A DNA stretch of 38,098 nt from JBDRED01 sp043820025 [NCBI: Elusimicrobiota bacterium] (GTDB lineage: Bacteria; RUG730; JBDRED01): the NCBI GenBank assembly GCA_043820025.1, contig JBDRED010000040.1, positions 1 to 38,098 of the forward strand. The letters are read 5' to 3'. Below, in pieces: positions 1 through 10,700 of this stretch. The notes beneath the pieces were generated by a model, which saw only the letters and a list, made by a program, of their open reading frames with translations, had not been told where the DNA came from and did not search any database. How positions within the stretch are numbered: position 1 is the stretch's first letter; every line of letters begins with the position of its first letter. The position numbers and the translations under genes are program-made.

Positions 1-1
1 C

Positions 2-151
2 AAAGATCAAAAAATAGCTTCAACAACAAATATGCTTGAGAACTTTTTCTCAAGGTTGAAGCAACATTATAGAAATCATAGGGGCATATCAGAGGCTCAT
101 AAGATTGCTTATTTGCAATGGTTTTGTTACTTCAAAAACCACTCAAATTAG
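2..151 (+). CDS. C-terminal fragment of a probable transposase (5' end outside window)
   Basis: An open frame runs in from the left edge and stops at TAG 149-151, giving 49 residues with no start in view. It contains a TTNMLENFFSRLK segment followed by RNHRGIS and an aromatic-rich tail (LQWFCYFKN). An Asn-x-x-Glu-x-(F)-(F)-x-x-(L)-K helix near the C-terminus, then a basic stretch with RG, is the usual ending of DDE/MULE-type transposases, with the Glu as a candidate for the last catalytic acid. I cannot name the IS family, and I do not see a clear terminal inverted repeat between the stop and the next gene. The call rests on motif resemblance only. The alternative is any other protein ending in a similar helix. 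Confidence 0.5.
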   Translation, partial: KDQKIASTTNMLENFFSRLKQHYRNHRGISEAHKIAYLQWFCYFKNHSN

Positions 152-194
152 CAACACTTTTTAACCTTTATGCCCAGGATGACATAAATTTTTG

Positions 195-560
195 TCACTC
201 CATCATTTTTAATGTTTCCTCAACCATAACTTCTGCCTTAACATTCCCTTCTCTATTGCAATACGCCCTGACTTCAATCTTATCATCCTTTGACAGGCTT
301 GGAACTCTGTAACTTACTGTCTGTGTTTCATTATTATCCTGCTCGCCAAAAAACTGTTCTATAATTACATTTCCATTTGCGCTCACAGTTACTCTATCTA
401 TAAAATGGTTTTTAGGATTTTTGACGTTATGATAAACAACAGCGTCCAGCATCATGGTGTTTTTATCATATCCGGTATCAATTCGTGATCCCGGATGCGC
501 GAATAAATTCTGCCCGAATAATAACATGCACACAATTAATAAACATGCAACCTTTTTCAT
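195..560 (-). CDS. Small secreted beta-sandwich protein, SORL/SoxZ-like (function unknown)
   Basis: This 121-residue protein has a clear signal peptide (MKKVACLLIVCMLLFGQNLFA, then HPGS). The ATG at 560 is preceded by a strong GGAGGT at good spacing. The mature part is predicted to be mostly beta strand. It has an HNVKNPKNHFI segment and an EQDNNETQTVSY segment that recall a family of short exported proteins related to the superoxide-reductase-like (desulfoferrodoxin) or SoxZ immunoglobulin fold. The full set of iron-binding His and Cys residues of a true superoxide reductase is not visible, so no enzymatic role is assigned. It is convergent with the transposase remnant and lies about 80 bases downstream of the CDF transporter stop on the same strand. 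Confidence 0.7.
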   Translation of the reverse strand: MKKVACLLIVCMLLFGQNLFAHPGSRIDTGYDKNTMMLDAVVYHNVKNPKNHFIDRVTVSANGNVIIEQFFGEQDNNETQTVSYRVPSLSKDDKIEVRAYCNREGNVKAEVMVEETLKMME

Positions 561-639
561 AATACCTCCGTCTTATTTAGTTTGTTCTGACAAAGCAGAT
601 CTATTGCAAACAAAGTCATTATTTTCCATAACTTAAAAC

Positions 640-1509
640 TTATTTCTCCGGTTCCACATGCACAATTACATCTTGAACTTCGCTCATATTTTCTAAAACG
701 CAATGTTTAATCCTCGCGGCTATCTCATGCCCCTCGAAAACAGTAATTTTTCCGTCAACCTGCACATGCACCTCAACAACAATAAATCTTCCAACATATC
801 TGGTTCTGCATTTGTGATAGCCCTTAACTCCGGCGCAGCTCATTACAAGGCCGCATATCTTTTGTATTATTTCCTCAGGCGCTGCTGTATCTACGAGCCT
901 GTGAATCGGTTTCCAAAACGATAGAATTCCAACCCTTGCAATAAAGACTCCTATAACGCATGCTATAACTGCGTCTAATATGTGAAGCGGCTCGTATATT
1001 AGAGCTGCTCCTATTCCTATCATAACTGCCAGCGACGTAAATGAATCTGACCTATGATGCCAGGCATTCGCTAAAAGCGCGTCACTTCCAATCTCCAGCG
1101 CAACCTTCTTTGACCTATAAAAAATAATCTCCTTGCCTACAACGCTTAATCCGGCAAAGACAATAACCCATACAGACGCTTGATGATAATTATGCCGGTA
1201 AATATCAATAAATGCGCGGTACATAATAACAAGCGCTACAGAAATCAAAGAAAGCCCCATAAGTATAGCAGCCATATCCTCTATCTTTTTATGTCCATAA
1301 GGATGGTTTTCGTCAGCCGGCTTTACAGAAAGTTTTATTCCTAAATACGCTATAACATCAGTAACAAGATCAGCAAAAGAATGAAAGCCATCAGCTATTA
1401 AAGCATAACTTTTCAGGCTGAATCCTGCTGTAATTTTCATAATACTCAGAAGTATATTTACAATACTGCCTATTACTATTTCTTTGCGTCCTTTAATAAA
1501 ATATTCCAT
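640..1509 (-). CDS. Cation diffusion facilitator (CDF) family divalent-metal/H+ antiporter
   Basis: This is a 289-residue membrane protein with about six transmembrane segments and a C-terminal cytoplasmic ferredoxin-like domain. The family exports Zn2+, Fe2+, Mn2+, Co2+ or Cd2+ from the cytoplasm in exchange for protons. The metal-site motifs are in place: ADGFHSFADLVTD in TM2 (His and Asp spaced as HxxxD) and HHRSDS in TM5 (HxxxD). ENHPYGHKK is the usual loop after TM2. The C-terminal domain carries EVHVQVDGKITVFEGHEIA and ends HVEPEK, as in FieF-like transporters. The length fits the family. The TM2/TM5 set (D..H/H..D style) does not let me choose the metal. The ATG at 1509 has no Shine-Dalgarno; see the promoter entry just upstream. 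Confidence 0.95.
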   Translation of the reverse strand: MEYFIKGRKEIVIGSIVNILLSIMKITAGFSLKSYALIADGFHSFADLVTDVIAYLGIKLSVKPADENHPYGHKKIEDMAAILMGLSLISVALVIMYRAFIDIYRHNYHQASVWVIVFAGLSVVGKEIIFYRSKKVALEIGSDALLANAWHHRSDSFTSLAVMIGIGAALIYEPLHILDAVIACVIGVFIARVGILSFWKPIHRLVDTAAPEEIIQKICGLVMSCAGVKGYHKCRTRYVGRFIVVEVHVQVDGKITVFEGHEIAARIKHCVLENMSEVQDVIVHVEPEK

Positions 1510-1546
1510 GTTTATGATTGTATCAAAATTTTCCTTTATTTTCCAA
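1510..1546 (-). promoter_or_regulatory. Promoter of the CDF gene, likely leaderless
   Basis: On the minus strand, TTGGAA (1541-1546) and TACAAT (1517-1522) are separated by 18 bases. Only 7 bases lie between the -10 box and the ATG, so transcription should start at or next to the start codon. No Shine-Dalgarno is present. Confidence 0.5.
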
Positions 1547-1585
1547 TAAATTTCCGAAATTAGGGGAAAATGGGAACACGAGTAA

Positions 1586-1615
1586 CCGAATTTTGGGGTC
1601 TGTCCCTCAGTTCGG
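1586..1615. repeat. REP-like imperfect palindrome
   Basis: CCGAA (1586-1590) and TTCGG (1611-1615) enclose a GGGGTCTGTCCCTC core that can itself pair (GGG/CCC). It lies in the divergent spacer between the CDF gene and the giant gene. The GGGGTCTGTCCC-type core resembles a short intergenic repeat seen in many bacterial genomes; that resemblance is from memory. Confidence 0.45.
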
Positions 1616-1684
1616 ATATTCGCAAATTCTTCACAAAACCTTCTAATTAAATTCGCTTTTTTTCCTTTAATATCATGCTTTATT

Positions 1685-1690
1685 TATAAT
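1685..1690 (+). promoter_or_regulatory. Candidate -10 box of the giant gene
   Basis: A perfect TATAAT lies 43 bases before the preferred start at 1734. I see no good -35 at 16-18 bases spacing, so confidence is limited. A start site near 1697 would leave the alternative ATG at 1704 without its possible AGGGA ribosome site. Confidence 0.35.
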
Positions 1691-1733
1691 AGGGATAGCA
1701 TATATGCCTATATATATGTATGGGGACATTAAA

Positions 1734-4700
1734 ATGAAAAGATTAAACGCTAGAATATTATCATACATAACGCTTTTAACATTTGTAAGCACTCTACTGA
1801 ATGACTTTGCCTGGGCGCAAGCATTGCCGGCTCCATCCCAAACCCTGATACTGCCTGAGCAATATGGAAAAATCACAGAAAGATATACAGGCAAAAGCGC
1901 TCAAAGAATAATATGCGTCCAGGACCTGCACTGCCATCCTGAGGTTCAGAGAAACATAAACGAAATTATTAACTCTGTTAAAGAACAGTTTGGAGATAAT
2001 TTTCAGATACTTGGCCTTGAAGGAACACCCGGAAATGTTGACACATCATTATTAGGCAACATCCCTGACCAAGAAATAAAGAAAAAGGTTTTAGATTATT
2101 TTATTGATAAAGGCGACATAAGCGGCCCTGAAATTTACACCATACTCCACCCGAATACTATGCAGTTAATAGGAATCGAAGATGCTGAGCTTTACTTTCA
2201 TAACTTCGCCCTGCTCAGTAAATCATTATCCTACAGAAAATTAATAGATAATGTAATCAATAACATCAGGTTTGAATTAAACAGAATTAAAGTATACTTA
2301 TATCCTGACGACTTAAAGGCATTTGACCTAAGAAAAACAATCTATAGCGAGGGCAGAGAAACTTTGTTTACTTATGTAAGGTTTCTTAAAGAAACTGCCG
2401 CGCATTTGAACATACCTTTCGAATTAGAATATCCTCAGCTGGAAAACTATTTAAAAACAAACGAATACAAAAGAAAACTTAACCCGCAAAATATATCCAA
2501 GGAAGCGGATTATATATTTGCTCAGCTTCAAAAACTCTTAAACGTAAACGAACTCAGGACTCTGGAAAAGTACAGCAAGGGCGATGCCATGACTTACTAT
2601 AAATATTTAAATGATTTTTTAAAGAAACACAAAATTGACATTAGCCAAAACTATAAAGACATGTCGTTGTACTTCAGATATTTAGAACATAACGCGCAGA
2701 TAGATGAAATAAAGATTGTTGAGGAAAAAGAACAATTAGAATACAAAATTAGACGCAGTATGGTAGCCACCAGGCCTGACGCAACAAAGGTCATGGAAGC
2801 GGAACGTATTCTAAATCTGCTCCATGGTTATGTATGGAATAAATCAAGCTCCCAGGATGTAGAGGAGTGGCGCGCAAGTAAATACGAATTTTACGATCTG
2901 TTAACTCAAATAGGCAACCGTATGCTATCAGAAAACTATTTTCAAAAGAGCATTGATATTATTGACCGGGCAGAAGAAAATATGCTGGACTTTTACATTG
3001 ACGCTGTTAAACGAAATGAAATACTTACAAAAAACATACTCAGTAATGGAAATAAATCACCCATTAAACTAATAGTCATAGGAGGGTTCCACGCGCAAGG
3101 CATTAAGGATGCGCTAAAAAGCAGAGGCGTATCTTATGACCTGGTAATACCAAACCTTACAGAGATGGGCGAAGAAGATTTGTATTTAAAACGCGTTATT
3201 GAACAAAGAAACTGGCTGGAATCAGACAGAGCGCCAACACTGGCAAAAGAAATCATGCAGGAACGCGAAGCGCTGATGGTTTTAAGCAAATTCTATACAG
3301 GAGAGCTGACAGTAGAGGTAATGGAGCAGATTACATTAGAATTATTAAACACTTATGATTTTAAAACTGCCCAAGAAATCACAACGCTGTTCAACAGATT
3401 TATGAAAGAATACTTCAAAGACGATCCTGCTACAAAAATAGCCATCGAAATTAGAGAGTCCCTGACACAAACTAACAAAATAAATGTTGATATATCAATT
3501 ACCGGCAACTATGTCATAAAGGGACGATCTTTACCTGTTATTACAGTACATCGTGACTCCTTTGTAAAAAATGATGCAGGATCTTACAGCTTATACTCGC
3601 CCACACCAGAAGAGCCATTATCTATAGAAACTACCACAGAACAAATAGACTCAGAAGCGAGTGACTTCCTTCGCGCGTTAAACATCACTAATTTTCCTAT
3701 TTCAGAACTTTTATCACCAATAATCGGTGATAAAGTAGTATTAAGAGGCAAAGATATTATTTCACGCTCTTTTGAAATGAATGGTAATAATATACAAATA
3801 GTGGCTAGAGGACAATCAGGGGCTAATGAGTTAATACTTATAAATAATGATTTAGTTCTTCCTAAAAACATAGTAATCCAGATAACAACTAGTGGTGGAA
3901 GAGTCTTATCCGGGATTGCAAGAATAGATATAGTTGATAATAACCTCAGGTTACAAATAGGTTATCCCGGATCAGACTTAATCGGAACAAGAACCATTGA
4001 GAGCAGAGATATTTTACAAGCTGTAAAAGAATTCGAGAAGCGCTCAAAAACTGAGAAACCAGCCGCACCCGGAAGAACCCGATTAGAAGAGATTGAATTA
4101 GCTATTAAAGACATTCAAAGAGAAAAAGAAACACTCAGCATGAAAAGATACCTATGCGAATTAGTCGAAAAAATATTAAATTCTAGTCTAAAACTACTAC
4201 CCGCGCAAGAAAACGCCATAGCCAAAGACACAACAGCTGTTCTAATCGCAAATAAACTTCAGAAGATGCGAGAACAAGTAAAGGCATTTATCTTACAATC
4301 AACTACATGGGAAGGTATTGAAGTTGGGGGATCATTACACTTCCAACTTGAGTCATTAGCCGAAGAATTTTTAGACACAATTATTGCAGAAACAATTGAC
4401 GAAATTAGAAAAAGAGGCCCGGATAGCATATCTTTGGACGATATTTTCTTTTTAATAGATTCAAAACTAACCCCTGAATATCTAATAGAAAGAGGTGTTT
4501 CTAATAATAAACTAAACCAAGGATTACTGAGAATTGTTCTTACTGGCAGTTTACAGCAAGCGCTCACTGAGCAGATTATTCCACAATTATCTCCTGATGT
4601 TAATCTAGTATCACAAAACTTAGAATTTCAAAACACTATCAGAGAATTTTTTAAAACTAACATACGCGCATTATTATTAAAAAGCGGCGCCTCCCCTGCG

Positions 4701-7700
4701 CAGGCAGAAAAGATAATCTATGATCTTAACGCAGAGATAAACAAACTTATTTCACCAGAGCTAATTACAGAAATTCTTCAAGAAACATTGCGTTCGCTAT
4801 TAAAAGAATTACTAATTGATTATACACTGGAAAGAAGAACAGATAATGTTTTTAATGAATTATTATCCGGAATTATTGCCGAAGAAATAGAAGATCAAGA
4901 ATTACGAGAAATCATACAAGGAACCCGGCAGGATACTGAAGGCTTTGCCAAAGTAATTCGCACAATATCAACTAATCCGAATTTATTGGAATTAATATCC
5001 AAAAACATTCTAACAGAAGGAGCGCTTTCAGGATCATTAGAAACAGTGCTTTCTAGGGATAAGTTACAAAAAAGCTTAGGCCCGATTGTAGCATCTCAAA
5101 TGGCGCTTATAGCATCCGGCATGGAAAAAGATTTAAAGAAGGGCCTGCTTCCAGGGCAACAAGAATCTTTAAACGCTACTATGTTAAGCAGTTGGCAGCT
5201 GAGACAATTATTTAAAGAAACATCACTGGAATCAGTTATAAGCAATGCGAACTTACTATCTCTCTTTACCAGCGCCTCTTTATCTCCTAAAATATCCGAG
5301 GTAAATCCTGATAATATAACTAGCGCCATAATACTCCAACCTGAGAATTTGAGCGATTTATTATCAGGCACAAAAAACCTATTCTGGAGATTTTTTATTG
5401 CTTATACTGCAAAAGATAAGACTGATTCCATTCTAAGGGCCGGAAAAGATTTGCTTCCGGTAAGAATAATGAAAAACCCTTCTGTTGGTGAGTTTCAAAA
5501 TTCCTTACTTGCTAAATCAGCTAGAGGAGAAATTGGGGTTCTAAACCCGGGAAACACAATTGCAGGCTCGATTCTCCAACATGACCCATCTGCCAGACAA
5601 GAAGGAAACTTTATCTCAGAAAAAGAAACCGTTAGTCTTACAGGAGATTTAGACTCTCAAATATCTTCATTAGAGTCCGAAAAAAAAGATCTAGAAGAAG
5701 GACGAGAATACAGCGCGCCCGGTTTTACTATAGAAACAAAAGAAGGAACAATTAAAGGGTATATACTTGAAGATAATTTACATTTAGACATATTGGGCAT
5801 CAATCCTAACGCCGAAACCGCTTATCGCACAGACATCAGAAGAATCCCTGATTCAGCGCTTCGCGCATTTACTATCTCTCTCTTCAACAAAATAAGAGCC
5901 GGAGAAACTAGTCTTACAGATGAATTTATAAACCTTTATCGAATTCAAACAAAACAGCCTGCTTTATCAGATGATGATATACTTACACATGCGCTTTATT
6001 CTCCATCAAATATAGCCGCCACTCTGCGAGTATTATCAGCTGTTTTAATGCGCGATGTTTATGCAGATAAAATTATTGACGCCATTGAGGGTTTATCAAA
6101 AGATAGATATAATGAGCCAACTCTTAGCGATCCATATTATCTCATAAAGGCCGTATTATTAAGTCTAGGGGAAATTAAATTGAATGAATTTCAAAGTCTA
6201 GTAACCCAAGTAAAAAAAGAACAATGGATCGCAGAAAATGTTGTGCCTCTATACCAGTCTCAGATTCAAATCCCAACTTCGCAGATTGGATTATTTGAAC
6301 TTGAAATGTTAAGCAATTACTTTGGGATGAAGAAAATAATAACAACCAAGCAAGAAGAAAAAATGGTTATTCTTGCTGAAAATGATCTTAGAGGGCCAAT
6401 AAGCATCCTAGTCTACAAGAAGGGCCTTTTTAGCTATGTAGTACCTGAGGAAGAACGTATTATTCTTGAAGAAATAGGCAGAGGTGTTTCAAAGGGCATA
6501 GTAGGGGCGCTTATCGATATTCAAAATACTGTCACCACCTTATTCTCGCCTGTATCCAGCCCTAGGGGTAATGAATTAGTTAAAGTCCCAACTATTGGCC
6601 CAACAAAACGCGTTATAACAAGTATAACCAGGGCACAGACCGTTACTATTGAAAGCCTATTAAATGCCCTTGGCATGGAAATAATGGATTCAATCATAAG
6701 AAAGAAGATAACACTAAACTCTGATCAACACCGGTCATTTATTCAGGCTTTTGGGCAAGCGCTGGGAAGAGAAAATATGACAATAACGGATATTCAGTCA
6801 TGGCTGGATGAGAATCATATTATTGAAAACCAAGCCTTGCTAGGATCTATCCTTCGTAATACTATAAGCGCCCGGGCGCAAGGAAGTCAAATAGTAGAAG
6901 ATCCTGAAAGAATAATTGAATTTGTCGCTGTTTATTTTAATTCCGGAATTATTTTAAGAGATTTCAATACTAAAACAATATCTACCATCGGAGCAAAAGA
7001 TAGAGCTTCCCAACTCGTGATAGAAAAAGATAACACAGGGAGAAAATACAACCGCCTGGCAAGACTAACACCGGATGAGATTGAAGAATTGCCTCCTGCA
7101 GACAGGGCTGAGATCGCGGCGCAGGAAGAGGCAGAGGAAACAGGAGCAGAAGTCGAAATCGCAGAAGAAGAAGCAATAAAACCGGAATATAATGATGAAG
7201 TATTTAATTTACATAAAACAGCAAAACAAGGAAGTAAAGAAGAGTTTGAAGGCACATATGGGAAATTAATAAGAAAGTATCTAGATTATGGCGATCTACT
7301 ATCTATACCTGATAATAATGGAAACCTGCCAATGCACAATGCTGCCGGAGCAGGCAATAGCGCTGTAGCAGAATATTTACTGGAGAGAATTAATTTTAAG
7401 AAATTTACAAATGCGCAAAATGCAGATGGCCGGACACCTCTTATGTTAGCAATAATGAATGGCCGCATTAATGTAATACACCTGCTCTTAGATATTGACC
7501 AAGATACCACAAGGCCGCTTACTGATATATCTATCAAAGACAATGCAGGCAATACAGCTCTACATTATGCGGTTATGCACAATGATTTTAATACTGCCGA
7601 GAGGCTATTAGCGCTTGGCGCAAATGTTAATGCTCAAAATTCCGAAGGAAACACACCGATGCATCTAGCCTTACTAGCAGATACTATAAACTCGGATCTT

Positions 7701-10700
7701 ATAAAATTATTACTAGACCAAACTGATTCATCCATAAAAAACACTGCAGGCCAAACAATTAAAAAAGCTCTAGAATCTCGAGATGATAAAGTTAAAGGCA
7801 AAAAAGAAACCCAAACTGTATTTGAAACGCAAGAAACACAATCAATCGAACAAGAAGAAATCTATAAAAAAAATAAAGAATTGGTTTTCAGAGATATTGC
7901 TGATTATAAAAAACAACATATTATATCAAATCCCATATTGCGCGTATTATTTGACCCTTTATTTGTATTCGTCAGCTTTATGGAAAGATTTTTCTTATTC
8001 GCAGGACATTATATGCAGGGATTTTGGCGGGCTAAGCACATGCTGACACTACAGACATTCAGAACAGGAAAAAGCTATGACGCATTACAAGAAGACAAGG
8101 AAACCGAAGCATACAAAGGATTAAACTTTCAAGACTATGAAATAACTACGAAAGATGATTTTAAGATCAGAGGCCGTCATATTTATGTAGCCAATCCTAA
8201 AGGCAGTATACTAATATCAAACAACAATGCCGGCACATTTTCAAGCATTTCTGCAACTGTTAAATACTTTATTACTCAAGGCTTTGATGTATCTGTCTAT
8301 GATTATCCCGGATATGCCAAAAGCAAAGGAACGCCTTCGGAATCTGCCTTATACAATGCCGGCGAAGCAGCTTATACTCAGATGCAAAACGCTTATAGAG
8401 CAGCGCATGGCAACATTTTACCTGCTTCAAAAATATTACTCTTTGGCCACTCAATGGGAGCATCGGTTGCAAACTACTTAACGTATACTCTTCCTTCGGC
8501 AGGATTAATTCAAGCTTCAGGATTTACTGATTATCAAGAAGAAATCTTATATACATTCAATAGACTGCCGATAATAACGCTGCTGCCCGGAAGCTTAAAG
8601 AGATTTTTTAGTGAGTGGTCCGGCATTAGATTTAATTCAGCCGGGAGAATGGGCGCTATGAATATCCCTGTTTTCATAATCCACGGCGAAGGCGACATAA
8701 TGGTCCCAACAGAAATGGGAATAACCTTAACTGAGATGCTGCCACAAGGAAAACGCACTTTAGTTACAGTATCAGATCTAGCAGATCCGCATAATTCATT
8801 ATCAAACATGCTGAAAGCATCTTCAATCCAGTTAAACACATTCCTGAATAAGAATATAACAGGATACGCCGAACCCGCCGCAGCTCCTGAAGAAGAGGCA
8901 GTTGAAGAAGAAGTAATTGAAATTGACGAAGAACCTACACTCGCAGATTTATTAGCAGCTGCTGAAGTCTATGCAGACCAAGTGCAAATAACCCTGAGCC
9001 AACGCATAAGATTATTTTTCAATAGACAATTTAACCCGATTTTCAGAAAAAATATTTCCTTTCCAGGAATTTTCCAAAGAACAACAGGCATAATAAGCGC
9101 AGTTGAACCTCCCCCTTCTGAAGAATATCTTAACGCTATGCTTGAAGCTGAAGGACTTACCGTCTTTGGCCGCGGATTTGAAGCTACTGCAAGGAGTTTA
9201 ATATATTTTAGCGGAACGCAGGTTACGTTAAATACCTTGGCAGATGTTTGGACATATATTAGTAACAACTTTATAGAAGTTGATTGGGCATCCGAAGAAC
9301 CGCCTAAAGGAATCCATCTAAGCAAAGTTAACTTTTTAAAATACAGATATGTTGCTGACGCGCTAAGAAAGGCAGCTCCGGGGATGAGTCTGAAAATAAC
9401 ATCCGCAAGAGGAGATATTTTAGCAAGGCGCATTCAAGGAAGAGAAGACACGTTAGCAGTATCTATTGATATGCTGGAAGCTTTGGCAATCTATAGAGCC
9501 GGCCTTGATAATGACGGATTATTTTTTAAGCTGTGCCAAGAATTAACCTCAGGCACAGAAGAGAATAAAGGCCATGAAGCAAGAGAAGCTGAAGAACTAG
9601 AGAAGATACGAGCTGATACTAAAGAAATGGATAACGTAAGATCAAGATTTGCCTATATAACAGATATTGCTCAACGTAATGAAGCAATCGAACAGGAAAT
9701 TTTGGAAATAGCCCATCAAAGAGCTTTGGCTGAGTCAGGAGACATGCAAAGATTATTTTACGAAACAATCCTGCACATCGAAGCTCTACAGCTTATAGAC
9801 CTTCGCAACCGCGAAGACACTTTAAACATGAATGAAGAGCTAAGAACAGTTCAGCAAGCGTTAAATACAGCGCGTTCTTCAACACAGACATTATTAACAT
9901 TTGAAAATACGCTTACTCTTTTTCCATCCGCTATGCAGCAATACGGAAACGAAGTTTTAAATGAAGACTTTTCACCGGCAACAGCGGATAATTTTAGAGG
10001 CGAAATCATTATGCCTGTTTCAGGTATGCAGTCATCAGAAATATTGACTGACCTTGAAACAAGAGGAGTAATGACAGACGGAGAAGTAAAACCGGGAATA
10101 AAAATCGCATTTGTAGGAGACGCATATCCAATCGGAGCGGCTGATGATGATAAAATCAGAGAGATGGCAGAGGCAGACAAAGTATTTAGCGCTTTAAAGG
10201 AACAGGGCGTAGATGAAGCAAGAGTGTTAGGCCCATTGGGATTGCGAGAAATCCTTAACAAGGGACTTGCAGATGAGGATATTGATAGAGTGGCTTATAT
10301 TAGCAGTGACAACAGATTAATTACAGGATCCGGTTTTATTAGCCCTGAAATAATTGATAAGACTGCAGAAATAAGAAAGGTTGGAAGGCCTACTGAGAGA
10401 GAGGTATCAGAAGTCCTAAATGACACTGCGCTGTTTATTTCAAGAGTTGTTAAAGCGCTTGGCGCAGAAGTAATTACCGGTATGCTCGAAGAGTTAAAAC
10501 CTGATGAAGACTGGGTTTCAAGAACGCAAATATTTACATCAAGAATAACTCAAGATAAGGAACAAGCCTTAAGAGATATTGGGCTTACTCCTCAGACAAT
10601 AGTCCAAGTACTTAGCCTGGGCTGGATGATATACGGGAACAAAGGCATCTTAAATAATACGAGCAAAGAGGCTTATAAAACTATGCTGCAAAATGAAAAA

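Noticed and set aside
118-312. Open frame of 64 codons across the transposase end and the first minus-strand gene
   Set aside because: It overlaps two better-supported frames and has no ribosome site or recognisable protein character.
195-560. Assignment as a true superoxide reductase (desulfoferrodoxin)
   Set aside because: The fold resemblance is plausible, but the expected set of His ligands plus Cys for the iron centre is not visible.
7783-8046. Plus-strand, Lys-rich open frame inside the giant gene
   Set aside because: It is a frame shadow of an A-rich coding stretch, with no start signals, and the overlapping frame clearly encodes the linker before the hydrolase domain.
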